This document shows positions 14,315 through 21,472 of a DNA stretch of 21,598 nt, piece by piece. How positions within the stretch are numbered: position 1 is the stretch's first letter; each line of letters opens with the position of its first letter. A program made the position numbers and the translations under genes. Below the pieces are notes generated by a model that saw only the letters and a program-made list of their open reading frames with translations, had not been told where the DNA came from and made no database searches. The stretch is from positions 1-21,598 of the forward strand of contig CAZRFE010000041.1 in the NCBI GenBank assembly GCA_964599565.1, given 5' to 3'. Origin of the DNA: JAJUFS01 sp964599565. GTDB taxonomy: Bacteria > Pseudomonadota > Gammaproteobacteria > Natronospirales > JAJUFS01.

Positions 14315-15295
14315 ATGAACGGTCACGCCGCTCGCCCGCTTGCGATCACGAGCGGTGAACCCGCGGGCATCGGTCCGGACATCTGTCTTGCGCTCGCCGC
14401 CGCCGGCGAACTCGGCTTTGCGACCGTCATCGGCGATCCTGCGTTGCTTGAAGCGCGTGCGCGTGCGCTCGGCGTGAACGTCGCGCTTCGGCAGGGACCG
14501 CCTGGCGTTTCTCTGCCCGCCGGTGAAATGCATGTCACGCCCGTATCGCTGGCGGGTCATTGCGAAGCGGGCGTGCTGAACCGTGAAAACGCGCGCTACG
14601 TGCTCGCCGTTCTCGATACCGCGATTCGCGGCTGCCGCGATGAACGCTTCGCGGCCATGGTCACCGCACCGGTGCACAAGGGCGTCATCAACGACGCCGG
14701 AATTCCGTTCACCGGCCATACCGAATATCTCGCGGAAAATTCCTCGACGCCGCGCGTCGTGATGATGCTCGCAACGGGGACGCTGCGCGTTGCGCTCGCG
14801 ACCACGCACCTGCCGTTGCGCGCCGTACCCGATGCCATCACGCACGATGGCCTGCGCGAAACGCTGCGCATACTGATCGCGGATCTGCGCGTACGCTTTC
14901 GCATTCCGCGGCCGCGCATCCTCGTGCTCGGCCTCAATCCGCATGCCGGAGAGAGCGGCCACCTCGGCACGGAAGAGCGCGACATCATCGCGCCTGTCAT
15001 CGAATCGCTCGCCAGCGAGGATGCCGAGCTCTTCGGTCCGCTGCCCGCGGACACCGCGTTCACGCCGCACTGGCTCGCACGCGCGGACGCCGTGCTTGCG
15101 ATGTACCACGACCAGGGCCTGCCGGTGCTGAAGCACGCGGGATTCGGCGCGGCGGTGAACGTCACGCTCGGCCTGCCGTTCACGCGCACGTCCGTGGATC
15201 ACGGCACCGCGCTGGATCTCGCGGGCACGGGACGCGCGGATGCGGGCAGCCTGCGCGCCGCGCTCAGGATGGCCGCGATGCTGGCCGCACGCTGA
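14315..15295 (+). CDS. pdxA: 4-hydroxythreonine-4-phosphate dehydrogenase
   Basis: NAD-dependent, metal-requiring enzyme of the DXP-dependent pyridoxal 5'-phosphate pathway. It oxidises 4-phosphohydroxy-L-threonine to a product that decarboxylates and is used by PdxJ. Motifs visible are TSGEPAGIGPDI, APVHKGVINDAGIPFTGHTEYLAE, LGLNPHAGESGHLGTEE and AMYHDQGLPVLK, which contribute the metal-binding histidines. Length is 326 residues (E. coli 329). It starts six bases after surA with no obvious ribosome binding site and ends one base before rsmA. The product may supply the PLP used by the aminotransferase at 5511, but that is a general cell need, not a specific link. Confidence 0.96.
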   Translation: MNGHAARPLAITSGEPAGIGPDICLALAAAGELGFATVIGDPALLEARARALGVNVALRQGPPGVSLPAGEMHVTPVSLAGHCEAGVLNRENARYVLAVLDTAIRGCRDERFAAMVTAPVHKGVINDAGIPFTGHTEYLAENSSTPRVVMMLATGTLRVALATTHLPLRAVPDAITHDGLRETLRILIADLRVRFRIPRPRILVLGLNPHAGESGHLGTEERDIIAPVIESLASEDAELFGPLPADTAFTPHWLARADAVLAMYHDQGLPVLKHAGFGAAVNVTLGLPFTRTSVDHGTALDLAGTGRADAGSLRAALRMAAMLAAR

Positions 15296-15296
15296 C

Positions 15297-16088
15297 ATGG
15301 AACACCGCGCACGCAAGCGTTTCGGCCAGCATTTCCTGCACGACCCGAGTGCGATCGCGCGCATCGTCAATGCCGTGAATCCCGCGCGCACCGATCATCT
15401 CGTCGAGATCGGTCCGGGGCTCGGCGCCATCACGCTGCCCCTGCTCCAGCGCGTCGATGAACTGCACGCCGTGGAGCTCGATCGCGATGTCATCCCGCTG
15501 CTCGAAGCGAAAGCCGCCGCGCAGGGAAGGCTCGTCATCCATCCGGCGGATGCGCTCAAGTTCGATCTTGCCGCGCTCGCGGATCGCATCGGTGCGCCGT
15601 TGCGGCTCGTCGGCAACCTGCCCTACAACGTCTCCTCGCCGCTGCTTTTCCACTTCCTGTCGGCGCGCGATGCCGTGCACGACATGCATTTCATGCTGCA
15701 GAAGGAAGTCGTCGACCGCATGGCGGCACCGCCCGGCAGCAAGACCTACGGCAGGCTCAGCGTCATGCTCGCCGTGGATTGCGTGATCGAGCCGCTGTTC
15801 GTGATCCGCCCCGGCGCATTCAATCCGCCGCCCAAGGTGGATTCCGCCGTCGTGCGCCTGACCGTGCGTGACGCGCCGCCGTTTCCCCTCCCCGACCGCG
15901 CGCTGTTCGCGCGCATTGTCACCGCGGCGTTCGCGCAGCGGCGCAAGACGCTGCGCAACAGCATCCGCGAATTCCTGGACGCCGGGGCGATCGCAAGCTG
16001 CGGCATCGATCCGCAGGCGCGCGCGGAAACCCTGTCCGCGGAAGCCTTTGCGCGGCTCGCGGAGCGCGCCATGACGCCGCGGGCCTGA
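15297..16088 (+). CDS. rsmA: 16S rRNA (adenine(1518)-N(6)/adenine(1519)-N(6))-dimethyltransferase
   Basis: SAM-dependent KsgA/RsmA enzyme that dimethylates A1518 and A1519 in helix 45 of 16S rRNA, a late checkpoint of 30S assembly; loss gives kasugamycin resistance. Visible are RKRFGQHFLHD at the N-terminus, the SAM site EIGPGLGAIT, the acidic ELDRD at the end of strand 2, the catalytic NLPYNVSSP, and GAFNPPPKVDSAVVRL. Length is 263 residues (E. coli 273). The start ATG lies one base after the pdxA stop. The open frame extends upstream into pdxA, but the conserved N-terminus fixes the start here. In E. coli apaG follows directly; here a 121-base intergenic region and a usp gene come between. 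Confidence 0.97.
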   Translation: MEHRARKRFGQHFLHDPSAIARIVNAVNPARTDHLVEIGPGLGAITLPLLQRVDELHAVELDRDVIPLLEAKAAAQGRLVIHPADALKFDLAALADRIGAPLRLVGNLPYNVSSPLLFHFLSARDAVHDMHFMLQKEVVDRMAAPPGSKTYGRLSVMLAVDCVIEPLFVIRPGAFNPPPKVDSAVVRLTVRDAPPFPLPDRALFARIVTAAFAQRRKTLRNSIREFLDAGAIASCGIDPQARAETLSAEAFARLAERAMTPRA

Positions 16089-16146
16089 GCGTTCTCCGGC
16101 AAGCCCGGCGCCCGTATCAAGGATTCTCCATCGGTGGCCGCGCGGC

Positions 16147-16177
16147 TTGCGACCGGCGCCCGCGCGTGACGTATACT
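16147..16177 (+). promoter_or_regulatory. Putative sigma70-type promoter of the usp gene
   Basis: TTGCGA (16147-16152) and TATACT (16172-16177) are separated by 19 bases, slightly long but with good hexamers. The start codon follows 33 bases after the -10, with GGGGA as ribosome binding site. The 121-base gap after rsmA also contains CCGGCGCCCG twice (16105-16114 and 16153-16162), the second copy inside the spacer. Confidence 0.5.
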
Positions 16178-16209
16178 CGGTCCACACGGGAAAAAATGGC
16201 GGGGATTCC

Positions 16210-16638
16210 ATGAGTTACCAGCACCTGCTCATCGCGGTGGATCTCACCGAAGCCAGCGAAAAGGTCGCGCAGCGCGCGCGTGCGCTCGCGGACCTGAGCG
16301 GCGCGCGGCTGAGTCTGCTGCACGTCGTGGAATACGTGCCGGTCGATCCCGCCGGCGAGGCGCTGCTGCCACCGCCCGTGAACATGGAAGACGAACTCAT
16401 GGACGCCGCGCGCAAGCGGCTCGATGCACTTGCCGAGAAACTGGCGCTTCCCGACTGCCGCCGGCACGTGGTGCTCGGCAACATCAAGACCGAGGTCGCG
16501 CGCATCGCGGGCGAGAACGGCGTCGACCTGATCGTCCTCGGCAGCCATGAACGCCACGGCCTGCAACTGCTGCTCGGGTCCACCGAGCGATCCGTGCTTT
16601 CCGCCGCGCCCTGCGACGTCCTCGCCGTCCGCCTTTAG
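16210..16638 (+). CDS. Universal stress protein (UspA family)
   Basis: Single-domain universal stress protein of 142 residues with an alpha/beta Rossmann-like fold. It begins SYQHLLIAVDLTEASEKVAQRARALA and ends with GSHERHGLQLLLGSTERSVLSAAPCDVLAVRL. ATP-binding members carry Gly-x2-Gly-x9-Gly-(Ser/Thr). Here the second glycine is Glu (GSHE) and the spacing is one residue short, so it may be of the non-nucleotide-binding UspA type; this is inference. The start ATG at 16210 has GGGGA four bases upstream and its own promoter-like element. Members of the family are induced in growth arrest and stress, but the exact role is unknown. It interrupts the usual rsmA-apaG adjacency. Confidence 0.93.
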   Translation: MSYQHLLIAVDLTEASEKVAQRARALADLSGARLSLLHVVEYVPVDPAGEALLPPPVNMEDELMDAARKRLDALAEKLALPDCRRHVVLGNIKTEVARIAGENGVDLIVLGSHERHGLQLLLGSTERSVLSAAPCDVLAVRL

Positions 16639-16644
16639 CCCTGT

Positions 16645-16679
16645 CTGAAAGCCTTGCCCCGGTGGAGTAGAATCACCGG
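16645..16679 (+). promoter_or_regulatory. Putative apaG promoter with a dyad around the -10
   Basis: CTGAAA (16645-16650) and TAGAAT (16668-16673) are 17 bases apart, a reasonable sigma70 promoter. The -10 is framed by an inverted repeat, CCGGTG (16659-16664) and CACCGG (16674-16679). An operator is possible; chance is also possible for arms of six. The ApaG start lies 29 bases beyond the -10, with AAGGA just upstream of it. Confidence 0.45.
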
Positions 16680-16702
16680 CTGATTCGCACGAACGGCAAG
16701 GA

Positions 16703-17074
16703 ATGAACTACGAGATTCGCGTCAACGTGGAGACGGACTACATCGCCGCCCAGTCGGACCCCGGCAACCGGCGCTTCGTCTTCGCCTACACCATCACCAT
16801 CGAGAATGCCGGCGACATCGCCGCGCGGCTGCTCACGCGGCACTGGCTGATCACGGACGCCAACGGGCACCGCCAGGAAGTGCGCGGCGAAGGCGTGGTC
16901 GGCGAACACCCGCACCTTGAGCCCGGCGAGTCGTTCCAGTACACGAGCGGCGCCATCCTTGAAACGCCCGTCGGCAGCATGGAAGGCAGCTACCGGATGG
17001 TGGCCGACGACGGGCAGCACTTCGAGGCGCCCATCGCGGCGTTCTCGCTCGCCATGCCGGGACTGATGCACTGA
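16703..17074 (+). CDS. apaG: ApaG family protein (DUF525)
   Basis: Small fibronectin type III-like beta-sandwich protein of the ApaG/DUF525 family; biochemical role unclear, although it is almost always linked to apaH. Family text includes YIAAQSDPGNRRFVFAYTITIEN, LLTRHWLITDANGHRQEVRGEGVVGEHPHLEPGESFQYTSG and TPVGSMEGSYRM. Length is 123 residues (E. coli 125). The start ATG has AAGGA immediately upstream. One base separates the stop from apaH, so the two are co-transcribed. Confidence 0.96.
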   Translation: MNYEIRVNVETDYIAAQSDPGNRRFVFAYTITIENAGDIAARLLTRHWLITDANGHRQEVRGEGVVGEHPHLEPGESFQYTSGAILETPVGSMEGSYRMVADDGQHFEAPIAAFSLAMPGLMH

Positions 17075-17075
17075 C

Positions 17076-17906
17076 ATGGCGATCTTTGCCATCGGCGACG
17101 TGCAGGGCTGCCTTGACGATCTCCTGCGCCTCCTTGCGCGGCTGAACTTCGAGCCCGGCGAAGACCATCTCTGGTTCACCGGCGATCTCGTCAACCGCGG
17201 CCCGAAATCGCTCGAGACGCTGCGCTTCGTGCGCGGGCTTGGCGGCAATGCGATCAGCGTGCTCGGCAACCACGATCTCCACCTGCTCGCCGTGGCCGAA
17301 GGTTTCCAGCCGGTGAAGCCGAAGGACACGTTGCGAAACGTGCTCGATGCACCGGACGCCGGCGATCTGCTTCACTGGCTGCGCCACCGCCCGATGGCGC
17401 ATTACGACGCGCCGCTCGGCTACCTGCTCGTGCACGCCGGCCTGCCGCCCGAGTGGGATCTCGACATGGCGCTGTCCGCAGCGCGCGAAGCGGAAAGCGC
17501 GCTGCGCGGACCGCGGTACCGCGATCTGCTGCGCGACATGTACGGCAACGAACCCGCGCGCTGGAGCGATGCGCTCGAAGGCGTTGCGCGGCTGCGATAC
17601 ATCATCAATGCGTTCACGCGCATTCGCTATTGCACGGTCGACGGGCAACTGGACTTCGCGCACAAGGGCGCGCCCGGCAGCCAGCCGCCGGAACTTGTGC
17701 CCTGGTTCCGCGTTCCGGGGCGCAGGAACAGCGAGCTGGATGTGCTGTTCGGCCACTGGTCGACGCTCCGAGATTCGAAGACGCCGCGGGCGTGGGCGCT
17801 GGACACCGGTTGCCTGTGGGGTGGTAAATTGACCGCCCTTCGGCTCGATGACGAAGAAAGTCCCTGGACCAGCGTCGACTGCAACTGCGGACAGCCGGCC
17901 GCCTGA
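17076..17906 (+). CDS. apaH: Bis(5'-nucleosyl)-tetraphosphatase, symmetrical (Ap4A hydrolase)
   Basis: Metallophosphatase that splits Ap4A into two ADP and, in E. coli, removes Np4 caps from RNA. Calcineurin-like motifs are present in order: AIGDVQGCLDDL, FTGDLVNRGPKSLE, SVLGNHDLHLLA, LVHAGLPPEWD and VLFGHWSTL. Length is 276 residues (E. coli 280). The start ATG at 17076 lies one base after the apaG stop. The next gene begins 29 bases after this stop, with no visible terminator, so transcription may run into the catabolic operon. Confidence 0.97.
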   Translation: MAIFAIGDVQGCLDDLLRLLARLNFEPGEDHLWFTGDLVNRGPKSLETLRFVRGLGGNAISVLGNHDLHLLAVAEGFQPVKPKDTLRNVLDAPDAGDLLHWLRHRPMAHYDAPLGYLLVHAGLPPEWDLDMALSAAREAESALRGPRYRDLLRDMYGNEPARWSDALEGVARLRYIINAFTRIRYCTVDGQLDFAHKGAPGSQPPELVPWFRVPGRRNSELDVLFGHWSTLRDSKTPRAWALDTGCLWGGKLTALRLDDEESPWTSVDCNCGQPAA

Positions 17907-17935
17907 CACTCCTTATCCATGCGCGAGGTGACAGC

Positions 17936-18712
17936 ATGAATCTCGATCTCACCGGACACCGCGCGCTGGTCTGCGGCGCGAGCGAAGGCATCGGTCGCGC
18001 GAGTGCGATCGAGCTCGCCGCGCTCGGCGCGAAGGTCACGGTGCTCGCGCGCAGTGCGGACAAGCTCGCGGCAACGGTGCGCGACCTGCCGGGCGACGGT
18101 CACGATCATGCCGTTGCCGACTTCGATGACACGGCCGCACTTGAGAAGCTGCTGCACGACGTGCTCGCACCGCGCGGCTACAGCATTCTCGTCAACAATG
18201 CCGGCGGCCCGCCGGGCGGTCCGCTCACGCTTGCGGAACCCGGCGATTTCCTGGCCGCGTTCCGCCGCCATCTCATCGCGAACCAGCGGCTTGCGCAGGC
18301 GCTACTGCCCGGCATGCGCGAGCGCGGGTTCGGCCGCATCGTGAACATCATCTCCACCTCCGTGTACGAGCCGATTCCGGGCCTCGGCGTCTCCAACACG
18401 ATTCGCGCCGCGGTAGCGGGCTGGGCGAAGACGCTCGCGCGCGAAGTCGCGGCGGACGGCATCACCGTCAACAACGTGCTGCCGGGCTACACGAACACCG
18501 GGCGGCTGGAAAAGCTCTTCGCGGCGAAAGCGGAGAAGACCGGCCAGGACGCGGAGACAGTCGCCGCCGAAACGCGCAAGCAGGTTCCCGCGGGACGCTT
18601 CGCGGAACCGGAAGAAACGGCCGCGGCGATCGCGTTTCTCGCTTCGCCCGCAGCGGCGTACATCACCGGCGTGAGCCTGCCGGTGGACGGCGGACGGCTG
18701 CACGCGATCTGA
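17936..18712 (+). CDS. SDR-fold protein with a degenerate catalytic tetrad
   Basis: Rossmann-fold protein of the classical short-chain dehydrogenase size (258 residues). The nucleotide-binding motif CGASEGIG (13-20), the NNAG element (87-90) and the C-terminal YITGVSLPVDGG are present. Aligned to FabG-like SDRs, the tetrad Asn-Ser-Tyr-Lys reads His112-Ser140-Ser153-Arg157: VSNTIRAA stands where YSASKAA is expected. A group of FabG-like SDRs with imperfect catalytic motifs is known, and this belongs there. Whether it reduces anything is unknown; Tyr144 nearby might substitute. GAGGTGA lies just upstream of the ATG as ribosome binding site. It heads a tight run of genes ending in 3-hydroxyanthranilate catabolism, so a role with an aminomuconate-type intermediate is a guess. 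Confidence 0.88.
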   Translation: MNLDLTGHRALVCGASEGIGRASAIELAALGAKVTVLARSADKLAATVRDLPGDGHDHAVADFDDTAALEKLLHDVLAPRGYSILVNNAGGPPGGPLTLAEPGDFLAAFRRHLIANQRLAQALLPGMRERGFGRIVNIISTSVYEPIPGLGVSNTIRAAVAGWAKTLAREVAADGITVNNVLPGYTNTGRLEKLFAAKAEKTGQDAETVAAETRKQVPAGRFAEPEETAAAIAFLASPAAAYITGVSLPVDGGRLHAI

Positions 18713-18719
18713 ACATTGC

Positions 18720-19016
18720 ATGGAGAAGCTCACGTTCGAGGCGGAAGTCTGGGAGGCGAACGGAAAGGCTTCATGGTCGTTCGTGACGCTGCCCGCGGAT
18801 ACCGCCGAGGACATACGCTTCTTTTCCGGTCCGCGCCGCGGCTGGGGTTCGGTAACGGTTACCGTGCAGCTGGGCGCATCGCGCTGGAAGACATCGGTGT
18901 TCCCGGAAAGCCGAAGCAAGTCCTTCGTGCTTCCGCTCAAGGCCGCGATTCGCAAGGCAGAAGGTGTACGCACCGGCGACCGCGTGCGCATCGAACTCGA
19001 ACTGGTTGACGTGTAG
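18720..19016 (+). CDS. DUF1905 domain protein
   Basis: A 98-residue protein that is essentially one DUF1905 domain: FEAEVWEANGKASWSFVTLP, then RGWGSVTVTVQLGASRWKTSVFP, then FVLPLKAAIRKAEGVRTGDRVRIELELVD. The domain is a small beta-barrel of unknown function, often alone or fused to YdeI/OmdA-like sequences. It begins seven bases after the SDR stop and ends 28 bases before the aldehyde dehydrogenase, so it is probably in the same operon. I can see no catalytic residues. It is not a recognised enzyme of the kynurenine pathway. Confidence 0.85.
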   Translation: MEKLTFEAEVWEANGKASWSFVTLPADTAEDIRFFSGPRRGWGSVTVTVQLGASRWKTSVFPESRSKSFVLPLKAAIRKAEGVRTGDRVRIELELVDV

Positions 19017-19044
19017 AGAACGGCAGCAGAAGGCAGGAAACCCG

Positions 19045-20487
19045 ATGGACAGACTGCGTCATTTCATCAACGGCGAATTCGCGGATCCCGCGCAGGACCG
19101 CTGGCTCGACGTGTTCGAACCCGCGACCGGCGAAAAGTACGCGGAACTCGCCGACGGTTGCGAAAGCGATCTCGACCGCGCGATCGGCGCTGCACTTTCC
19201 GCGCAGCAGGAATGGGCGCGTGCGCCATCCGAGGTCCGCGCGCACTACCTGAACCGTCTCGCGGATCTCATCGACGCCAACCACGAACGCCTCGTTGCCG
19301 CGGAATCCAGGGACAACGGCAAGCCCGTGCGCGTGGCATCGCGCGTCGACATTCCGCGCGCCGCACTCAACCTGCGCTTCTTCGCCGCCGCCGCGACACA
19401 GTTCGCGAGCGAATCGCACGCAACGCCCGATGCCATCAATTACACCTTGCGCCAGCCGCTCGGCACGGTCGGCTGCATCTCGCCGTGGAACCTGCCGCTT
19501 TATCTCTTCACCTGGAAGATCGCGCCCGCGCTCGCCGCCGGCAACTGCGTGATCGCGAAACCTTCCGAGATCACGCCGCTCACCGCAACGCTGTTCGGCG
19601 AACTGTGCATCGAGGCCGGCCTGCCCGCGGGCGTGCTCAACATCGTGCATGGACGCGGTGCGGAGATCGGCCGGCTCATCGTCGAGCATCCGGACATCGC
19701 CGCGATTTCCTTCACGGGCGGAACGGCAACCGGCGCGGATATCGCCGCGCGCGCCGCACCGAAGTTCCGAAAACTCTCGCTGGAACTCGGCGGCAAGAAT
19801 CCGACGCTGGTGTTCGCGGACTGCAACTGGGAAGACATGCTGCGCGATGTGACGCGCGCGGCGTTCGCGAACCAGGGACAGATCTGCCTCTGCGGCTCGC
19901 GCATCTACGTCGAGGAATCGGTCTATGAACGATTCCTCGCGGATTTCGTGGGGCGCGCACGCGACATCGTGGTCGGCGATCCCGCGGATGCCGAAACGCA
20001 TCACGGCGCAATGGTCTCGAAGCCGCACATGGAAAAGGTGCTCGGCGCGATTGAAACCGCGAAGCGCGAAGGCGGCCGGATCGAATGCGGCGGCGAGCGC
20101 GTCACCGTGAAGGGACGCTGCGAGAACGGCTGGTTCATCGCACCGACCGTCATCACCGGGCTTGGCAATGAATGCCGCACGAACCAGGAAGAAATCTTCG
20201 GGCCGGTCGCAACCGTCATGCCGTTCAGGGACGAACACGATGCCGTGCGTCTTGCCAACGGCACGAACTACGGCCTCGCCGCATCCATCTGGACCGGCGA
20301 CGTCGGGCGCACGCACCGCCTCGCGCGCGACATCAAGGCGGGTCTCCTGTGGTTCAACACCTGGATGCTGCGCGACCTGCGCGTACCGATGGGCGGCATG
20401 AAGCAGTCGGGCGTGGGTCGTGAAGGCGGTTTCGAGGCGATGCGTTTCTTCACGGAAGCGAAGAACGTCACCATCAAGTACGAGTAG
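19045..20487 (+). CDS. 2-aminomuconate 6-semialdehyde dehydrogenase (AMSDH)
   Basis: NAD-dependent aldehyde dehydrogenase that oxidises 2-aminomuconate 6-semialdehyde to 2-aminomuconate in tryptophan/3-hydroxyanthranilate breakdown (NbaE/AmnC type). Length is 480 residues. Catalytic residues are Asn149 (SPWNLPLY), Glu247 (LELGGKN) and Cys281 (NQGQICLCGSR). Arg100 and Arg443 (MLRDLRVP) fall at a constant offset of 20-21 from the substrate-binding Arg120 and Arg464 of the Pseudomonas enzyme, whose numbers I recall and have not checked. The related 2-hydroxymuconate semialdehyde dehydrogenases of catechol meta-cleavage are the main alternative; the neighbours (deaminase, 3-HAA dioxygenase, ACMS decarboxylase) decide for AMSDH. 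The ATG at 19045 was chosen because MDRLRHFINGEF is the family N-terminus; GCAGGAA lies upstream. Confidence 0.93.
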   Translation: MDRLRHFINGEFADPAQDRWLDVFEPATGEKYAELADGCESDLDRAIGAALSAQQEWARAPSEVRAHYLNRLADLIDANHERLVAAESRDNGKPVRVASRVDIPRAALNLRFFAAAATQFASESHATPDAINYTLRQPLGTVGCISPWNLPLYLFTWKIAPALAAGNCVIAKPSEITPLTATLFGELCIEAGLPAGVLNIVHGRGAEIGRLIVEHPDIAAISFTGGTATGADIAARAAPKFRKLSLELGGKNPTLVFADCNWEDMLRDVTRAAFANQGQICLCGSRIYVEESVYERFLADFVGRARDIVVGDPADAETHHGAMVSKPHMEKVLGAIETAKREGGRIECGGERVTVKGRCENGWFIAPTVITGLGNECRTNQEEIFGPVATVMPFRDEHDAVRLANGTNYGLAASIWTGDVGRTHRLARDIKAGLLWFNTWMLRDLRVPMGGMKQSGVGREGGFEAMRFFTEAKNVTIKYE

Positions 20488-20516
20488 GCGCGCTTTCGGC
20501 GCGAACAGGTCCGGCA

Positions 20517-20939
20517 ATGACAAGCAAGAAATTCGATTCCGACAAGGCTCCCGAACCTGTCGGCCTCTACCCGCACGCACGGCGCGTCGGCAACCTGCTG
20601 TTTCTCTCCGGCGTCGGGCCGCGCAAGCGCGGGACGAAGGAAATTCCCGGTGTCACGCTCGACGACAACGGCAACATCGTCGAGTACGACATCGAGGCGC
20701 AGTGCCATTCGGTGTTCGAGAACGTGCGGCTGATCCTCGAAGCCTCGGGATCGTCCTGGAGCGCGCTTGTCGATGTGACGGTGTTCCTCACGAACATGAA
20801 GGCGGATTTTGCGACCTACAACCGCGTCTACGCCGAATACTTCAAGGACAACCAGCCCTGCCGCACCACGGTCGAGATCAGTTCGCTGCCGACGCCGATC
20901 GCGATCGAACTGAAATGCATCGCGACCATTGACGATTGA
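20517..20939 (+). CDS. 2-aminomuconate deaminase (RidA family)
   Basis: RidA/YjgF-fold protein of 140 residues, likely the 2-aminomuconate deaminase (NbaF/AmnD type) that releases ammonia to give 4-oxalocrotonate. It reads APEPVGLYPHARRVGNLLFLSGVGPRKRG, then VFENVRLILEASGSSWSALVDVTVFLTNM, then NQPCRTTVEISSLPTPIAIELKCIA, with the conserved RidA arginine in PCRTTVE. General RidA imine deaminases share the fold; the SGVGPR wording and the gene context support the aminomuconate role. It starts 29 bases after the AMSDH stop and ends 11 bases before the dioxygenase start. Confidence 0.9.
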   Translation: MTSKKFDSDKAPEPVGLYPHARRVGNLLFLSGVGPRKRGTKEIPGVTLDDNGNIVEYDIEAQCHSVFENVRLILEASGSSWSALVDVTVFLTNMKADFATYNRVYAEYFKDNQPCRTTVEISSLPTPIAIELKCIATIDD

Positions 20940-20950
20940 CGGAGGTTCGC

Positions 20951-21472
20951 ATGAATGAAATGAAGGTCCTGAACTTCCAGAAGTGGATCGACGACAACCG
21001 CCACCTGCTGAAGCCGCCGGTCGGCAACAAGGTCGTCTATCCCGACGGGGATTTCATCGTCATGGTCGTCGGCGGGCCGAACACGCGCAAGGATTACCAC
21101 TACGACGAAGGCCCGGAATTCTTCTACCAGCTCGAAGGCGAAATGGTGCTGAAGACCATGCAGGACGGGGAACCGGTGGACTACCCGATTCGCGCCGGCG
21201 AAATCTTTCTCCTGCCACCGAGAGTGCCGCACTCGCCGCAGCGCATGGAAAATTCCGTGGGTCTCGTCATCGAGCGCAAGCGCCTGGCCGAAGAGCAGGA
21301 CGGACTCATGTGGTTCTGCGAGACCTGCAACCACAAGCTGTATGAAGAATATTTTCCGCTGAAGAACATCGAGAAGGATTTCAACGCGGTGTTCGACCGC
21401 TTCTTCGGCAGCCTTGAAAACCGCACCTGCGAGAAATGCGGCGGCGTGATGGAAGACAACCGGAAGAAATGA
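20951..21472 (+). CDS. nbaC: 3-hydroxyanthranilate 3,4-dioxygenase
   Basis: Fe(II) cupin dioxygenase that opens 3-hydroxyanthranilate to 2-amino-3-carboxymuconate 6-semialdehyde (ACMS). Length is 173 residues, the bacterial size. Iron ligands are His50, Glu56 and His94; substrate-binding Arg46, Arg98 and Glu108 are also in place. The C-terminal rubredoxin-like second metal site of bacterial enzymes is complete: Cys123-x2-Cys126 (CETC) and Cys160-x2-Cys163 (CEKC). The start ATG at 20951 has a strong GGAGG six bases upstream (20941-20945), which rules out the in-frame ATG at 20936. The stop overlaps the next start. All catalytic residues are intact, so activity is expected. Confidence 0.96.
   Translation: MNEMKVLNFQKWIDDNRHLLKPPVGNKVVYPDGDFIVMVVGGPNTRKDYHYDEGPEFFYQLEGEMVLKTMQDGEPVDYPIRAGEIFLLPPRVPHSPQRMENSVGLVIERKRLAEEQDGLMWFCETCNHKLYEEYFPLKNIEKDFNAVFDRFFGSLENRTCEKCGGVMEDNRKK

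Noticed and set aside
14069..15391. Long minus-strand open frame opposite pdxA (440 codons)
   Set aside because: It is a shadow frame with Arg/Ala/Glu-rich composition; pdxA on the other strand is unambiguous.
16089..16209. RNA gene between rsmA and usp
   Set aside because: I see no tRNA-like cloverleaf or terminator, only a promoter-like pair and a repeated ten-base GC-rich word.
18937..20580. Long minus-strand open frame opposite the AMSDH gene (547 codons)
   Set aside because: It is a shadow of a well-supported aldehyde dehydrogenase with all catalytic residues; the antisense translation resembles no family and has no ribosome binding site.
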